A stretch of DNA of 64,000 nt from Io17-Chloro-G2 sp963663135 (GTDB lineage: Bacteria > Chloroflexota > Dehalococcoidia > Lucifugimonadales > UBA3495): NCBI GenBank assembly GCA_963663135.2, contig CAXXRM010000004.1, positions 62,001 through 126,000 of the forward strand, in the 5' to 3' direction. This document shows, one piece after another, positions 8,427 through 18,182 of this stretch. The first letter of the stretch is position 1; every line of letters starts with the position of its first letter. The position numbers and the translations under genes were made by a program. The notes below the pieces were generated by a model. The model was not told the origin of the DNA and ran no database searches. It saw only the letters and a list, made by a program, of their open reading frames with translations.

Positions 8427-9089
8427 ATGGAAACTCTGGAAGAGGTAGCCTCACAGGTCAGGCAGTGCACCCTATGCCAGCTTTCTCAAGGCCGCAACAA
8501 TGCGGTGCCGGGCGAGGGATCCGCCCAGTCTGAGGTAATGTTCATAGGGGAGGGCCCCGGGTTTCATGAGGACCGGTTAGGTCGCCCGTTCGTTGGCCCC
8601 GCCGGCCACTTCCTGGATGAGCTATTAGCCTCCATTGGGCTCAAGCGGGAGCATGTGTTTGTAGCCAACATGATCAAATGCCGGCCGCCCCAAAACCGGG
8701 ACCCTCTTCCCGAGGAGATGAAGGCCTGCGCCAAGTACCTGGACCGCCAAATAGAGCTAATCAACCCAAAGTTGATAGTGACCCTCGGCAGGTTCTCCCT
8801 GGGGCGGTTCTTCCCCGGAGAGAGTATCAGCCGGGCCAGGGGCAAACTCAGGGAGAAAGACGGCCGTTGGGTTTACCCGGTGATGCACCCGGCCGCGGCC
8901 CTGCACCGGCAAGAAAACAGGTCAACCATCGTCAACGATTTTAAGGCTATTCCGGAGCTATTGGTAAAGTTGGTGCGGCCCCAACCAGTAGACCCGGCGC
9001 AAAACGCGGTGGGCAACCCGGCAGCGGCCGGAGCCCCTCTGGGGAAGGAAACCCCGGAACCCCAGCAACTTTCACTGTTCGGTTCCTAA
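8427..9089 (+). CDS. Type 4 (Fe-S) uracil-DNA glycosylase
   Basis: This 220-residue family 4 uracil-DNA glycosylase removes uracil from DNA. Four cysteines of the expected 4Fe-4S cluster are visible: CTLC near the N-terminus and the later Cys residues in NMIKCRPP and MKACAKYL. Motif 1 reads GEGPGFHEDRLGRPFVGPAG, and motif 2 is MHPAA near residue 160. ATG 8427 is preferred to TTG 8406 because GGGAGGAAGG lies directly upstream. The last 40 residues are a proline-rich tail. Confidence 0.93.
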   Translation: METLEEVASQVRQCTLCQLSQGRNNAVPGEGSAQSEVMFIGEGPGFHEDRLGRPFVGPAGHFLDELLASIGLKREHVFVANMIKCRPPQNRDPLPEEMKACAKYLDRQIELINPKLIVTLGRFSLGRFFPGESISRARGKLREKDGRWVYPVMHPAAALHRQENRSTIVNDFKAIPELLVKLVRPQPVDPAQNAVGNPAAAGAPLGKETPEPQQLSLFGS

Positions 9090-9114
9090 TCTTTACAAAG
9101 GTGTTTAACGCAAT

Positions 9115-10776
9115 TTGATTCCTAATCTTCGAATCATTCCACTAGGCGGGCTGGGTGAAATCGGCAAGAACATGATGGCCATAGAGTGCGGCGACGATAT
9201 CATCGTTGTCGACTGCGGCGTTCAGTTTCCCGACGACAACATGCCCGGTGTAGACCTGATCATTCCCGACGTGTCTTATTTGCAAGAGCGGTCGGAAAAA
9301 GTGCGTGGGATCCTGATCACCCACGGCCACGAGGACCACATCGGGGCGCTTCCTTTCGTTCTCCCGGAACTTAAAGCGCCCGTGTTCGCCCCCAGGCTGG
9401 CATACGGGCTTATTTCCGCCAAGCTGAAGGAGCATAAAGCGGCGACCGGGGCCCGAGTGGAAGATATAGAGCCCGGGCGAGCCTACCGGTTTGGCGAAAA
9501 TTTCCAGGTTACCTGGTTTCGCGTCTGCCACAGTATCCCCGACGCCATGGGGATGGCCATCGAAACCCCGGCGGGAGTCATCATACATACCGGCGATTTC
9601 AAGATCGACCACACGCCGGTGGATGGCAGGACCATGGACCTGGCTGCTTTGGCCCACTGGGGGACTCAAGGGGTCCTGTTGCTCCTTTCCGACTCCACGT
9701 ACGCCGAGGTGCCGGGGTACACCACCTCTGAAAAGGATGTGGGAGCGGCATTGGACGCGGCCATCCGCGACGCTCCCGGCAGAGTGATGGTGGCGACCTT
9801 CGCCTCTCTGATTTCCCGGATCCAGCAGGTGGTGGATGCCGCCGTCAAATACAACCGAAAAGTCAGCATAGTCGGCCGCAGCATGGTCGATAGCGTGGCC
9901 GCGGCGGCAGAGCTGGGCTACATCAAGATGCCCCCGGACACTTTGGTGCCCCTGAACCGGAGCCGGAGCCTGCCCCCGGAAGAAGTCGTGCTTATGACCA
10001 CCGGCAGCCAGGGGGAACCGACTTCGGCCCTGGTGCGCATCGCCAATCAAAACCACCGGGACGTCCGGGTGGTTGCCGGCGACACGGTCATTGTTTCAGC
10101 GACCCCTATACCCGGGAATGAGTTGGGTGTCAGCCGGACTATAGATAACCTCTTGCGCCAGGGAGCCACCGTCCTCTACGACCGCATCGCCCTGGTGCAC
10201 GTCCACGGCCACGCCAGCCAGGAAGAACTCAAGATGGTGTTGAGCCTGGTGCGGCCCCGCTATTTCGTGCCGGTCCATGGCGAGTACCGCCACCTGATGG
10301 CCCACGCGCAGTTGGCGTGGGACTTGGGAATGGGACAGGACGGCATCTTTGTCCTGGAAGACGGGGATGTGTTGCAGTTTTCCGAGAACGGAGCAGAGGT
10401 GGTTGAATCGATTTCTGCCGGGCCGATTTACATCGACGGTCTCAGCACGCGGGACCAGACCAGCGAGGTGCTCAGCCAGCGTAAAGCGCTGTCCAAAGAC
10501 GGCGTGGTGGTAATCCTGGTGGCCGAGGACAAAGACACCGGGCAGTTCATCTCGGAGCCCAAGGCATTTGCCAGCGGTTTTATGGACGCCTCTGAGACGG
10601 GCGATCTGTTCAGTGAGTTGACCGCCTCTTTGGCCAGCGAGCTGAAACATTGGGACCGTCCCGCCGGGGAAACCGAGGAGCTGAAGTCCAAAGTTAAAGA
10701 AACTGCCCGCAAATTCCTAGTCAAAGAAACCCGCCGGAGCCCTATCATTATTCCTGTAGTGTTGGAAGCCCGGTAA
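9115..10776 (+). CDS. rnj: Ribonuclease J
   Basis: RNase J is a metallo-beta-lactamase/beta-CASP nuclease with endo- and 5'-3' exonuclease activity, used in mRNA decay and rRNA maturation. The protein is 553 residues. Visible are IIPLGGLGEIGKNM at the start, the metal site ITHGHEDHIGALPFV, the later VHTGDFKID-like segment, TTGSQGEPTSAL and VHVHGHASQEELK. It starts with TTG, preceded by AAAGGTG. The ftsK gene follows 45 bp later. Confidence 0.96.
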   Translation: MIPNLRIIPLGGLGEIGKNMMAIECGDDIIVVDCGVQFPDDNMPGVDLIIPDVSYLQERSEKVRGILITHGHEDHIGALPFVLPELKAPVFAPRLAYGLISAKLKEHKAATGARVEDIEPGRAYRFGENFQVTWFRVCHSIPDAMGMAIETPAGVIIHTGDFKIDHTPVDGRTMDLAALAHWGTQGVLLLLSDSTYAEVPGYTTSEKDVGAALDAAIRDAPGRVMVATFASLISRIQQVVDAAVKYNRKVSIVGRSMVDSVAAAAELGYIKMPPDTLVPLNRSRSLPPEEVVLMTTGSQGEPTSALVRIANQNHRDVRVVAGDTVIVSATPIPGNELGVSRTIDNLLRQGATVLYDRIALVHVHGHASQEELKMVLSLVRPRYFVPVHGEYRHLMAHAQLAWDLGMGQDGIFVLEDGDVLQFSENGAEVVESISAGPIYIDGLSTRDQTSEVLSQRKALSKDGVVVILVAEDKDTGQFISEPKAFASGFMDASETGDLFSELTASLASELKHWDRPAGETEELKSKVKETARKFLVKETRRSPIIIPVVLEAR

Positions 10777-10821
10777 TCCCCAGGTTTCCATGCCAATGCT
10801 TGTAATGATGGGAAGTAGCTC

Positions 10822-12981
10822 ATGGCGCCGTTCCAAGAGAATTCCAGGTCACGACTCCGATACGTTGCCGACCCTCTTGTTCTGCTAGCCCTGACGGGGG
10901 CGGGCCTGTCGGTTTGGCTCTATCAACCGGCCAATGACTGGGCCATCACCACACTGGGCTATGGCTGGGCGCCCGTATCCGCATGGGTGGCTGCGCTAGC
11001 CCTGACGCTTCGTTTCCGCCCCGGGCTTCTGACCCGCTCCTGGCGTTGGTGGGGAATTGCCGCCGGCGCCGTGGCTGCCTCGCTGGGCCTGCTGTCTTTG
11101 TTCCATCCGCAGCTCGGCTTGTTGGCCCAGGCCAGCTATGGCGGGAGTTGGGGGACCGCTCTGGGCGGCGCGCCCCTGACATTGGCCATCGCTAAAATCG
11201 CCGCAATATCGGTCATTACGCCGCTGGTTTTCTTCCCCCGGTCGGTGGTCGTCTACTACGCCAAGGCCCTGAGCATTGCGTGGAGCGGCCTGACGATAAC
11301 CTGGTCGGGTCTTTGCACAGGGGTCAGCCGGACGTTCGGTGCGGTACGCCGGATGAAGCCGGGCAGCCTGTTTCGCAATTGGTTGGGAGCCCGCCAACCA
11401 GCCGCGGTCGACTCCCCTTCCGAGGAGGAATTCCTCCCCGACGAGGATGAAGAGCAAGTCCCCGTCCCGCACTACGACGAAGATCAGATCCGAGTTCCGG
11501 ATTTCGATGCGGGCACGGCCGCCCCGGTCCGGGACCCATCCGGTCTTAAACCGGCGGGCAAAGCCGGGCTCAGTTGGATTCTGCCTTCCATTGAGTTGCT
11601 TTCCCCCGCCGAACCTCGGGACAAGGATGCGTCTGCCCTGGAGGACATGGCCAGACTGGTTGAGAGCACCCTGGGGGAGCACGGCGTCAACGTGGCCGTC
11701 AATAATATTAAACCCGGGCCGAGAATTGTCAGGTTCGGCCTGGTCCCCGGATGGGTCTCCAAGAGAGGAGGCGGCCAGAGGAATGGCGCCGATGCTGCCG
11801 CGGGCCCGGAAAACGGAGACGGCGGCCGGGTGAAAGTGCAGAGTATCCTGGCCCTGGAGAAGGACCTCGCCCTGGCCCTGAAAACGCCGTACCTACGGCT
11901 GGAAGCGCCGGTTCCCGGAGAAGCCCTGGTGGGCATCGAGGTGCCCAACCCTTCACCCAGCCGGGTAATGTTGAGAGAGGTTATGGAGAGCGCCCCGTTT
12001 AAAAAAGTGGCTGCTGCCGGAGGCCTTCCGATAGCCATGGGCCAGGATACCGGGGGCGCCCCCGTGGTGATGGACCTGGCAAGCTTGCCCCACCTGATGA
12101 TCGCGGGCTCCACCGGCAGCGGTAAGAGCGTGTGCATCAATTCCATAGTGGCGTCTTTGTTGCTGACCCATCCGCCCGACCAACTCCGCATGATGATGGT
12201 GGACCCAAAGCGGGTGGAGCTGACGCCGTTCAACCGGATTCCCCACCTGGTCACCCCGGTAATCGTGGATGTCAACGAGGTCAACGACGCGCTGCTGGCC
12301 CTGGTGCGGGAAATGATGCGCCGCTACCAGAAAATGGAAGAAATGGGGGTCCGTAATATCTCAGGGTACCGGGCCAAGACCGACGACCCCATGCCCTACT
12401 TGGTGTTGTTTGTGGATGAACTTGCCGACCTGATTATGTCCGGCGGTCTTGAGGTGGAGCCTAACCTGATTCGCCTGGCACAATTGGGCCGGGCCTCCGG
12501 GATACACCTGGTGCTGGCGACCCAGCGCCCTTCGGTCAAGGTGATGACCGGCTTGCTGAAAGCAAACATTGTGCCCCGGGTGGCATTCGCCGTGGCTTCC
12601 AACACCGACTCCCGGGTCATTTTGGATACCGCTGGAGCGGAGAAATTGCTGGGCAAGGGCGACATGCTGTTGTTGAACAACGATTCACCCAAACCCCGGC
12701 GGGTCCAGGGCACTTTGGTTTACGACGAAGAAATCGACCGGTTCGTTGAATTCTGGGCGAATCAGAACGGGCCGCCCCTTCCTGAATTCTCAATGCAGAT
12801 AGATGATGAGGATGAGAACGGATACGGAGAAGACACGATGCTGGACCAGGCCAGGGAGTACGCTATACGCAACCCCCACATGTCTGCGTCCTACCTGGAA
12901 CGGCGTCTGAGAGTCGGCCGCAGCCGGGCCGACCAACTGCTAGAGGCCCTGGCCGACGAAGGGTTGGTTATCCCGGCGTAA
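10822..12981 (+). CDS. ftsK: FtsK/SpoIIIE DNA translocase
   Basis: This 719-residue DNA translocase acts in chromosome segregation at division. The N-terminal 140 residues hold about four hydrophobic membrane segments. A variable acidic linker follows, then the RecA-like motor with Walker A GSTGSGKS (about residues 429-436), MMMVDPKRVEL and Walker B LVLFVDELADL. A short winged-helix gamma domain ends the protein (SYLERRLRVGRSRADQLLEAL). It follows RNase J closely and may be co-transcribed. The N-terminal region is shorter than in E. coli FtsK, as in many Gram-positive-type homologues. Confidence 0.95.
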   Translation: MAPFQENSRSRLRYVADPLVLLALTGAGLSVWLYQPANDWAITTLGYGWAPVSAWVAALALTLRFRPGLLTRSWRWWGIAAGAVAASLGLLSLFHPQLGLLAQASYGGSWGTALGGAPLTLAIAKIAAISVITPLVFFPRSVVVYYAKALSIAWSGLTITWSGLCTGVSRTFGAVRRMKPGSLFRNWLGARQPAAVDSPSEEEFLPDEDEEQVPVPHYDEDQIRVPDFDAGTAAPVRDPSGLKPAGKAGLSWILPSIELLSPAEPRDKDASALEDMARLVESTLGEHGVNVAVNNIKPGPRIVRFGLVPGWVSKRGGGQRNGADAAAGPENGDGGRVKVQSILALEKDLALALKTPYLRLEAPVPGEALVGIEVPNPSPSRVMLREVMESAPFKKVAAAGGLPIAMGQDTGGAPVVMDLASLPHLMIAGSTGSGKSVCINSIVASLLLTHPPDQLRMMMVDPKRVELTPFNRIPHLVTPVIVDVNEVNDALLALVREMMRRYQKMEEMGVRNISGYRAKTDDPMPYLVLFVDELADLIMSGGLEVEPNLIRLAQLGRASGIHLVLATQRPSVKVMTGLLKANIVPRVAFAVASNTDSRVILDTAGAEKLLGKGDMLLLNNDSPKPRRVQGTLVYDEEIDRFVEFWANQNGPPLPEFSMQIDDEDENGYGEDTMLDQAREYAIRNPHMSASYLERRLRVGRSRADQLLEALADEGLVIPA

Positions 12982-13096
12982 ATCTGGGAGGTGGGCCGGG
13001 CGTCAATGCTGGGCCTCGGCTCTTCCCGATGCGGTGTTCCTTTGGTATCATGGGCCACGGGCTTCCCCGGACCCGTTGGGACATGATTGACTCCTT

Positions 13097-13783
13097 TTGC
13101 TGATTGACCTCCACACCCATTCTTATCCCCAGTCCGACGATGCATTCATGGCGGTGGATGAGCTTATAGACACCGCCAGGTCCCGGGGTCTTGATGGGGT
13201 TTGCCTTACCGACCATGATCGGTTTTGGTCCGAGAACGAGACCCGCGAGCTGTCCAAGAAGCACCAATTCCTGGTCCTGTCCGGTTCCGAGATCAATACC
13301 GATGCCGGACACGTGCTGGTGTTCGGCTTGGACGAGTACGTGTTCGGTCTTCACAAACCAGACTTTTTGCACGAGAAGGTGGTCCGGCGTGGGGGGGTAA
13401 TGGTGGCGGCGCATCCCCATCGCCGTCGTTTCCTCGAGGACCCCGGCCACGTGCCCGAGATGCGGGAGGAGATGCTGGAGACTGCCACCAGGGACCGGAT
13501 TTTCCAGATGTGCCAGGCCGTGGAAGGGCTGAACGGGCGAGCGACGCCGGTACAAAACAGTTTTTCCCATGACCTCACCTTACGCCTTGGGGCGAAAATG
13601 GCCGCTGGGAGCGATGCCCATCGGCCCCACCAGTTGGGGACCGCGGCCACGATGTTTGAACGCAAAATAACCGATCTTGATGGGTTGATTGAAGAGTTGA
13701 AAGCGGGGAGGTTCCGGGCGATGGACCTCACCAACGGGCACAGTGAAATCCCGACCGGAGTGAACGGGGGTCCTAGTGGTTGA
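13097..13783 (+). CDS. PHP-domain metal-dependent phosphoesterase
   Basis: This 228-residue single-domain PHP protein has metal-ligand motifs DLHTHS at residues 4-9, CLTDHD near 35, a central Glu after LSGSE, AHPHRRR near 100 and a late GSDAHRP. Such proteins hydrolyse phosphate esters, for example histidinol phosphate or nucleoside bisphosphates; the substrate is unknown here. The start is uncertain: TTG 13097 gives the best N-terminus but no clear ribosome binding site. The stop overlaps the start of the ABC gene at 13776. Confidence 0.85.
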   Translation: MLIDLHTHSYPQSDDAFMAVDELIDTARSRGLDGVCLTDHDRFWSENETRELSKKHQFLVLSGSEINTDAGHVLVFGLDEYVFGLHKPDFLHEKVVRRGGVMVAAHPHRRRFLEDPGHVPEMREEMLETATRDRIFQMCQAVEGLNGRATPVQNSFSHDLTLRLGAKMAAGSDAHRPHQLGTAATMFERKITDLDGLIEELKAGRFRAMDLTNGHSEIPTGVNGGPSG

Positions 13784-14759
13784 AGCCCTTAGAATCAGCG
13801 ACCTTCACGTCCGCTACAGAGCCGTTGAGGGCGACGTAAAAGCGCTCAATGGTGTCAACTTGGTCCAGGAAAAGGGGGAGATCTATTGCCTGGTCGGGGA
13901 GAGCGGATCAGGCAAGAGCACCCTGGCCCTGGCCGTCATGGGACTTTTGCCGCGGTCGGCGTCGGTCCTACAGGGCAGCATCGTGGTTGACGGTGTCGAC
14001 CTGTTGACCGCCAGCGATGATTACATGAGGGACCTGCGGGGCAACGACATTTCTATGGTTTTTCAGGATGCCCAGTCGGCGTTAAACCCGGTCCACCTGG
14101 TGGGCCCGCAGCTTGAAGAGGTGATTCTGGCCCATAGCGACGTGACGGCCCGGACCGCCAACCGGATGGCGCAGGAGATACTCCGGGAGATGGGGTTGCC
14201 CGACCCCAGGCGGATCATGGGTTCCTACCCCTTCAGCCTCAGCGGGGGCATGTGCCAGCGGATCATGCTGGCCATCGCTTTGGTCTTGAGCCCCAAGCTG
14301 CTGATTGCCGATGAACCAACCAGCGGCCTGGACGTGACGTTACAGGCGGAAATTCTGGAAAGGCTGAAGAAACTCTGCGTTGAGCAGCACTCTTCAATCT
14401 TGTTGATTACTCACGACATGGGCGTGGTAGCCCACGTGGCCAAAAGCGTGGGCGTGCTTTATGCGGGAACCATGGTGGAGTCGGCCCCGGTGGTCCCGGT
14501 ATTCAAAGAGCCCCAGCACCCCTATACCTGGTCACTGCTTCAGTCCTTGCCCCGGCTGGATAAACCGGACCACGAGATTCAACCCCTGCGAGGCGCTCCT
14601 CCGGACCTGGTGAACCTTTCCGAAGAATGCCCCTTTGTGCCCCGTTGTAGCAAAGCGCTGGCACGGTGCCGCGTAGACCCCGTGCCGGAAATGAACGAGG
14701 TGAGCCCGGGTCACTCGGTCGCTTGTTACAACCCCGTGATGCCGTCGGAACTTAACTGA
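13776..14759 (+). CDS. Oligo/dipeptide-type ABC transporter ATPase
   Basis: This 327-residue ATPase is of the DppD/OppD type. Walker A is VGESGSGKST (about residue 37), the signature is SLSGGMCQR, Walker B is LLIADEPTSGLD and the H-loop is LITHDMG. The C-terminal extension carries CPFVPRC, which in this family can carry an Fe-S site. It starts at GTG 13776, overlapping the PHP gene by eight bases. No permease or binding-protein genes are nearby, so its partners must be elsewhere. Confidence 0.9.
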   Translation: MVEALRISDLHVRYRAVEGDVKALNGVNLVQEKGEIYCLVGESGSGKSTLALAVMGLLPRSASVLQGSIVVDGVDLLTASDDYMRDLRGNDISMVFQDAQSALNPVHLVGPQLEEVILAHSDVTARTANRMAQEILREMGLPDPRRIMGSYPFSLSGGMCQRIMLAIALVLSPKLLIADEPTSGLDVTLQAEILERLKKLCVEQHSSILLITHDMGVVAHVAKSVGVLYAGTMVESAPVVPVFKEPQHPYTWSLLQSLPRLDKPDHEIQPLRGAPPDLVNLSEECPFVPRCSKALARCRVDPVPEMNEVSPGHSVACYNPVMPSELN

Positions 14760-14781
14760 ACCGGGCGAGTTCCGGTTGAGA

Positions 14782-15927
14782 TCATGCCTGGTCGGCGGGC
14801 CCGGCTACCAGCATTGCCAGGGCGACGTCGGGGTCCAGACGCCCTTGCTTGATCGATAGGTCCGTTTCCAGCAACTGTTGGTACCGCCAGGTAATGTCGC
14901 TCCAGGTATGCTTTCTCGCTTGGTCCATGGTTTTCCGAATGACGAATTGGGAGGTAGAGCCCAACTGCTCTACCAACGCCCTTTGGTCTAACCGCTGGTC
15001 AATGGCGTCTCTGGCTAGCGCGAGCAGGCGCAGTTGCCGCTCCACCATGGCGATGATGTATGAGGGGTCGCGCCCGTCCTGCCTTATCTGGTGCAGGAGG
15101 TGCAGGGCTTGACCCTGCCGGCCCTCGACTATGGCGTCCACCGCCGCGAATATATTCGCCTCCCTGGCGTGGGACACCAGGGCAGTTACGTCGGATTCCT
15201 CAACGGTGCGGCCCCAGCAGTAGAGGGAGAGCTTCTCCAATTCCTGATCCAGCGTCCGCAAGTCGTTTCCCACCTGATCGGCCAGGTTGGCAATGGCCGG
15301 CGGGCTTAGAGACGCGCCCTTTTCCTGGGCGGCAGTCTTGATCCACCGGGCCAGAGATTCTCCCGCGGGGGCCTGCAGGTTCTGGACCTGAGCCAACGGC
15401 TTCAGGGTCTGAAGTATGGAGTTGCTTTCCGAGACCGGGCCGTCGACGAAGATCAAAAGCGTGGTTTCGGGAATGCCGGAGACGGCCTGCTCCAACTGGT
15501 CCCGCGGGTCGGAAGATTGGGTCTGGCTGCTTCCCGCGTCGGAAGCGCGGGTGCGCCTTTGACCGGTGGGCCTCCGGGTGCGGCGGCCCTGGCGAGAACC
15601 TTCTGCGGTGGCCAGCAAACCTTCCACCACCACCAGCCTGGCAATGTCCAGGAAAGGAGCGGCGGCGCAGACCTCCAACAGCTGGGCCGGAGCCAGGTTG
15701 CCGCCGGCCAATCGATGACGGTTGGCGTCCAGCAAGTCACCCACGCTGCGCTCCAGTTTGCGCAGTTCTTGGGATACCAAAAAAGTGTCGCCGTACAATA
15801 GGTGTACAGGCAAGGCGTTGCTTCCCGGGACGTATTCTTGAGGGATGCCAATGGACAACGAGCAGGGATTAGTTGGGTGCACTGTGATTATAGCATTCTG
15901 CTTGGGACCCCGGCCTGGACCCGTCAA
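14782..15927 (-). CDS. holA: DNA polymerase III delta subunit
   Basis: This clamp-loader subunit opens the beta clamp. It is up to 381 residues. Homology begins at VHLLYGDTFLVSQELRKLE (about residue 40), followed by the long AAA+-like body, a conserved LDQELEKLSLY segment and the C-terminal collar domain (RQLRLLALARD, WRYQQLLETDLSIKQGRLDP). The first 15-40 residues do not resemble the family, so a start at GTG 15882 or nearby is possible. A charged, low-complexity insertion (RQGRRTRRPTGQRRTR) lies near residue 110. It converges with the ABC gene. Confidence 0.88.
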   Translation of the reverse strand: MTGPGRGPKQNAIITVHPTNPCSLSIGIPQEYVPGSNALPVHLLYGDTFLVSQELRKLERSVGDLLDANRHRLAGGNLAPAQLLEVCAAAPFLDIARLVVVEGLLATAEGSRQGRRTRRPTGQRRTRASDAGSSQTQSSDPRDQLEQAVSGIPETTLLIFVDGPVSESNSILQTLKPLAQVQNLQAPAGESLARWIKTAAQEKGASLSPPAIANLADQVGNDLRTLDQELEKLSLYCWGRTVEESDVTALVSHAREANIFAAVDAIVEGRQGQALHLLHQIRQDGRDPSYIIAMVERQLRLLALARDAIDQRLDQRALVEQLGSTSQFVIRKTMDQARKHTWSDITWRYQQLLETDLSIKQGRLDPDVALAMLVAGPADQA

Positions 15928-16495
15928 TTGTAACTGGTCAGACTTGGTGAGTTGAATTGGCCGAATGCCGGTTGATAATCCTGGGGTTGAGCGTTAGCGG
16001 AGAGGACTAACCCAGATGTCCGGCGGTCAGACACTTGGGTGCATTCAAGCCCGCACGGTACCCGTTACGAACAAATTTCGAAACCCTCGGACCCGCCCAA
16101 GTTCCAGAGGAACCACCCTAAACGGCGAAGAAAGAGGTAAACTCGGAGGAAGCACGAGAAAGGCGTGTCCTGTTCTATTTTCGGGTAGTGAAGATGCCCT
16201 GCCGAGGACCTGCCACCTAACGGAAGCAAGGTCATGGCGAAGAATCGTGACGGTCAGCAGGTAAGTGTCGATGATGTGGTGGCCTGCCCGGTAGGCGCAT
16301 TCGCCGGTGCAGGTCAAGGCACAGTTGTGAGAGACTTGGAAGGGGCAAGGGCTGGCTATTGGCGGAACCGCAATAGTTTTCCGGTTCTCGCTTTTGTCGG
16401 AGTTCCTGCTGTTGCGGTGAGTGGGTGGCCTTCGGGGCTTATAAGGTGGCCAAGGCACTCAAGAATGAGAATACAGCCATCGCAGGGCCGGGGTA
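15928..16495 (+). other. 568-bp gap, left flank of the IrrE/DUF4411 module
   Basis: No convincing gene is visible. Short open frames on both strands lack protein-like composition and good ribosome binding sites. It contains the left copy of a 16-bp repeat (16053-16068). Confidence 0.4.
16053..16068 (+). repeat. Left copy of 16-bp direct repeat GCACGGTACCCGTTAC
   Basis: It is identical to 18418-18433 in the same orientation. The two copies bracket the IrrE/DUF4411 gene pair. The core GGTACC is palindromic. Confidence 0.7.
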
Positions 16496-17017
16496 TCAAC
16501 CTGATGGGTGCCAGTCGAAGCGGACGCCGAGATCGTCCAGCATCTCAAATGTGTCCATAGGGGTAACACCGAACTGGTCGCAGACATTGGGTATGGGTAC
16601 TCTTCTCCTTGCATTCTGCTGGTATGCCTCAAGAGTAACGAGTATCACGTTATGCGACATAGCATAGGCTACGAGCCAGCCGTCAGCACCTTGGGAAAAC
16701 TCGTACTTGGCTTGGGGGGAAAACTGGGCGTTGCCATTGACCCAAGCCATTACTTCTTGATAGGCGGCAATTACTGGCGCTTCTGAGGTCGGGACAAACA
16801 TCTCTGCCGGTGCGTCTTGCACCCAATCTGATAGCTCGTCCCCATATCCAACGAGTTCGTCATGTACGCGGTCGATGCTTAGTATCTGTCCCGAATGAAC
16901 GTGGTGAATTAGACAATTCCAGAAACCAGGGCATAGATTCAGAGGATAATAACTACGGTGGGCGGTTATGAATACATTGGTATCCGGCACAAATATTCGT
17001 CGGGGTTGGCTGTTCAC
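16496..17017 (-). CDS. DUF4411 PIN-like toxin candidate
   Basis: This 173-residue protein is of the DUF4411 type and resembles PIN nucleases. It has an early acidic motif VPDTNVFITAHRSYYP, typical of this family, and a later GADGWLVAYAMSHNVILVTLE that supplies further acidic residues. It starts at GTG 17017, overlapping the C-terminus of the upstream XRE-peptidase gene by 65 bases. Pairing of XRE-COG2856 peptidase genes with DUF4411 genes is a recurrent toxin-antitoxin-like arrangement. RNase activity is inferred from the fold only. Confidence 0.8.
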   Translation of the reverse strand: MNSQPRRIFVPDTNVFITAHRSYYPLNLCPGFWNCLIHHVHSGQILSIDRVHDELVGYGDELSDWVQDAPAEMFVPTSEAPVIAAYQEVMAWVNGNAQFSPQAKYEFSQGADGWLVAYAMSHNVILVTLEAYQQNARRRVPIPNVCDQFGVTPMDTFEMLDDLGVRFDWHPSG

Positions 17018-18182
17018 AGCCGCATTCCCATTCTTCCTGGCATGCTGGCAAAGCTGTCCCCTTCAGGTCAGCGAGTCTGTACGCCTCCCGGTGTAGCAAA
17101 CGGCCTTCTTTCACCGCACGCGCCACCGCTATACCGAATCGTCTGCCTAGCCGCACATTTTGATTGTTCCAGAAGTTGCCTCCACTAGTGCGGCTGTCTT
17201 TTTGTCGGCGTTCATCCGCAAGATACTTGGCGTAAAACTGAAAGTAGGCTTCCTTGTTTATCAAACCAAGATCAAACGTCCTGCGTGCTGCAACTATGAC
17301 GCTGACTTTAAATTTGCGGGCTATCTTCTGGTATGGCTCTTCGTCTTTTTCTACAGTTTCCCACATCTCTTCCAAGACGGCGTGGGGAACGAGAAATTCG
17401 GCGGCAATGTTGTTACAAAGGCCTTCGGTCGCGTGGCCCGATGGGAGCAGCGCTTCAAAATTGGACACACCCTCCGCGCCTATGAAGATATGAGCTAACT
17501 CATGGGCTATGGTGAACATTTGCGCCGAGGTATAGTCAGCGTTGTTGATGAAAATCAACGGCGCGTATTCGTCAATCAGGGCGAAACCCCGGAATTCGTC
17601 TGGGTCCAGTTTCCGATGGGTGTTATTGCCCACTATTCCGTTAATGAATACCAACACCCCAACTTCTTCGATACGGTTTCTGAGGAATCGTAGGGCGGCG
17701 TCCCACGTGGTATTACCAGAAGCCCAGTCTGGATCGAGAGTAAGGGCTTCGCGCATACCGTCGGCTACGTCTTCAAAGTCCGTGTTGTCCCTGAATGCGC
17801 CCACGAATTCCAGTGGATCGGCTTCATCAATCAGCAATTCCTCCCGCATCCAATCCTGACGACGCTGCATTTGATAAATCGTGTCCAGCAGGTTAGGGCT
17901 GGGACGGGTTATTGGATGGTCGCCGATGGTGCGGAAATCTGCTATCGGCAAGCTGTCGTCCGCTGGCTGGTCCAGATAAATATACCCCTCCGGCGTGTAT
18001 GTACCCTGTGCGAGTTTGCGTACTTGAGCCGTGCTGATTTCGCCGGAGCGCTCCCATTCTAGGACCCGCTCCAGCTTGACTTGCATTTTCTTGGCGAGTT
18101 CGTCCTCGCTCAGGCCCGCCCGCTGCCTCGCCCAGCGCAACACACCAGGCTGCAATTTTAATTTCAGACTTCGCTCTGCCAT
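16953..18182 (-). CDS. XRE-family regulator fused to ImmA/IrrE metallopeptidase
   Basis: This 409-residue protein has an N-terminal helix-turn-helix (about residues 12-60, ARQRAGLSEDELAKKMQVK) followed by an ImmA/IrrE (DUF955) zinc peptidase with HELAH at residues 227-231. Such proteins repress their operon, and the peptidase can cleave a regulator or partner under stress. The downstream DUF4411 gene overlaps it, consistent with an antitoxin or regulator role. The C-terminus is Cys-rich (CGC, CAGYQC). The module lies between 16-bp direct repeats. Confidence 0.88.
   Translation of the reverse strand: MAERSLKLKLQPGVLRWARQRAGLSEDELAKKMQVKLERVLEWERSGEISTAQVRKLAQGTYTPEGYIYLDQPADDSLPIADFRTIGDHPITRPSPNLLDTIYQMQRRQDWMREELLIDEADPLEFVGAFRDNTDFEDVADGMREALTLDPDWASGNTTWDAALRFLRNRIEEVGVLVFINGIVGNNTHRKLDPDEFRGFALIDEYAPLIFINNADYTSAQMFTIAHELAHIFIGAEGVSNFEALLPSGHATEGLCNNIAAEFLVPHAVLEEMWETVEKDEEPYQKIARKFKVSVIVAARRTFDLGLINKEAYFQFYAKYLADERRQKDSRTSGGNFWNNQNVRLGRRFGIAVARAVKEGRLLHREAYRLADLKGTALPACQEEWECGCEQPTPTNICAGYQCIHNRPP

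Noticed and set aside
16045..16458. 137-codon reverse frame in the gap before the DUF4411 gene
   Set aside because: Composition is unlike protein (proline- and arginine-rich start), with no supporting start signal.
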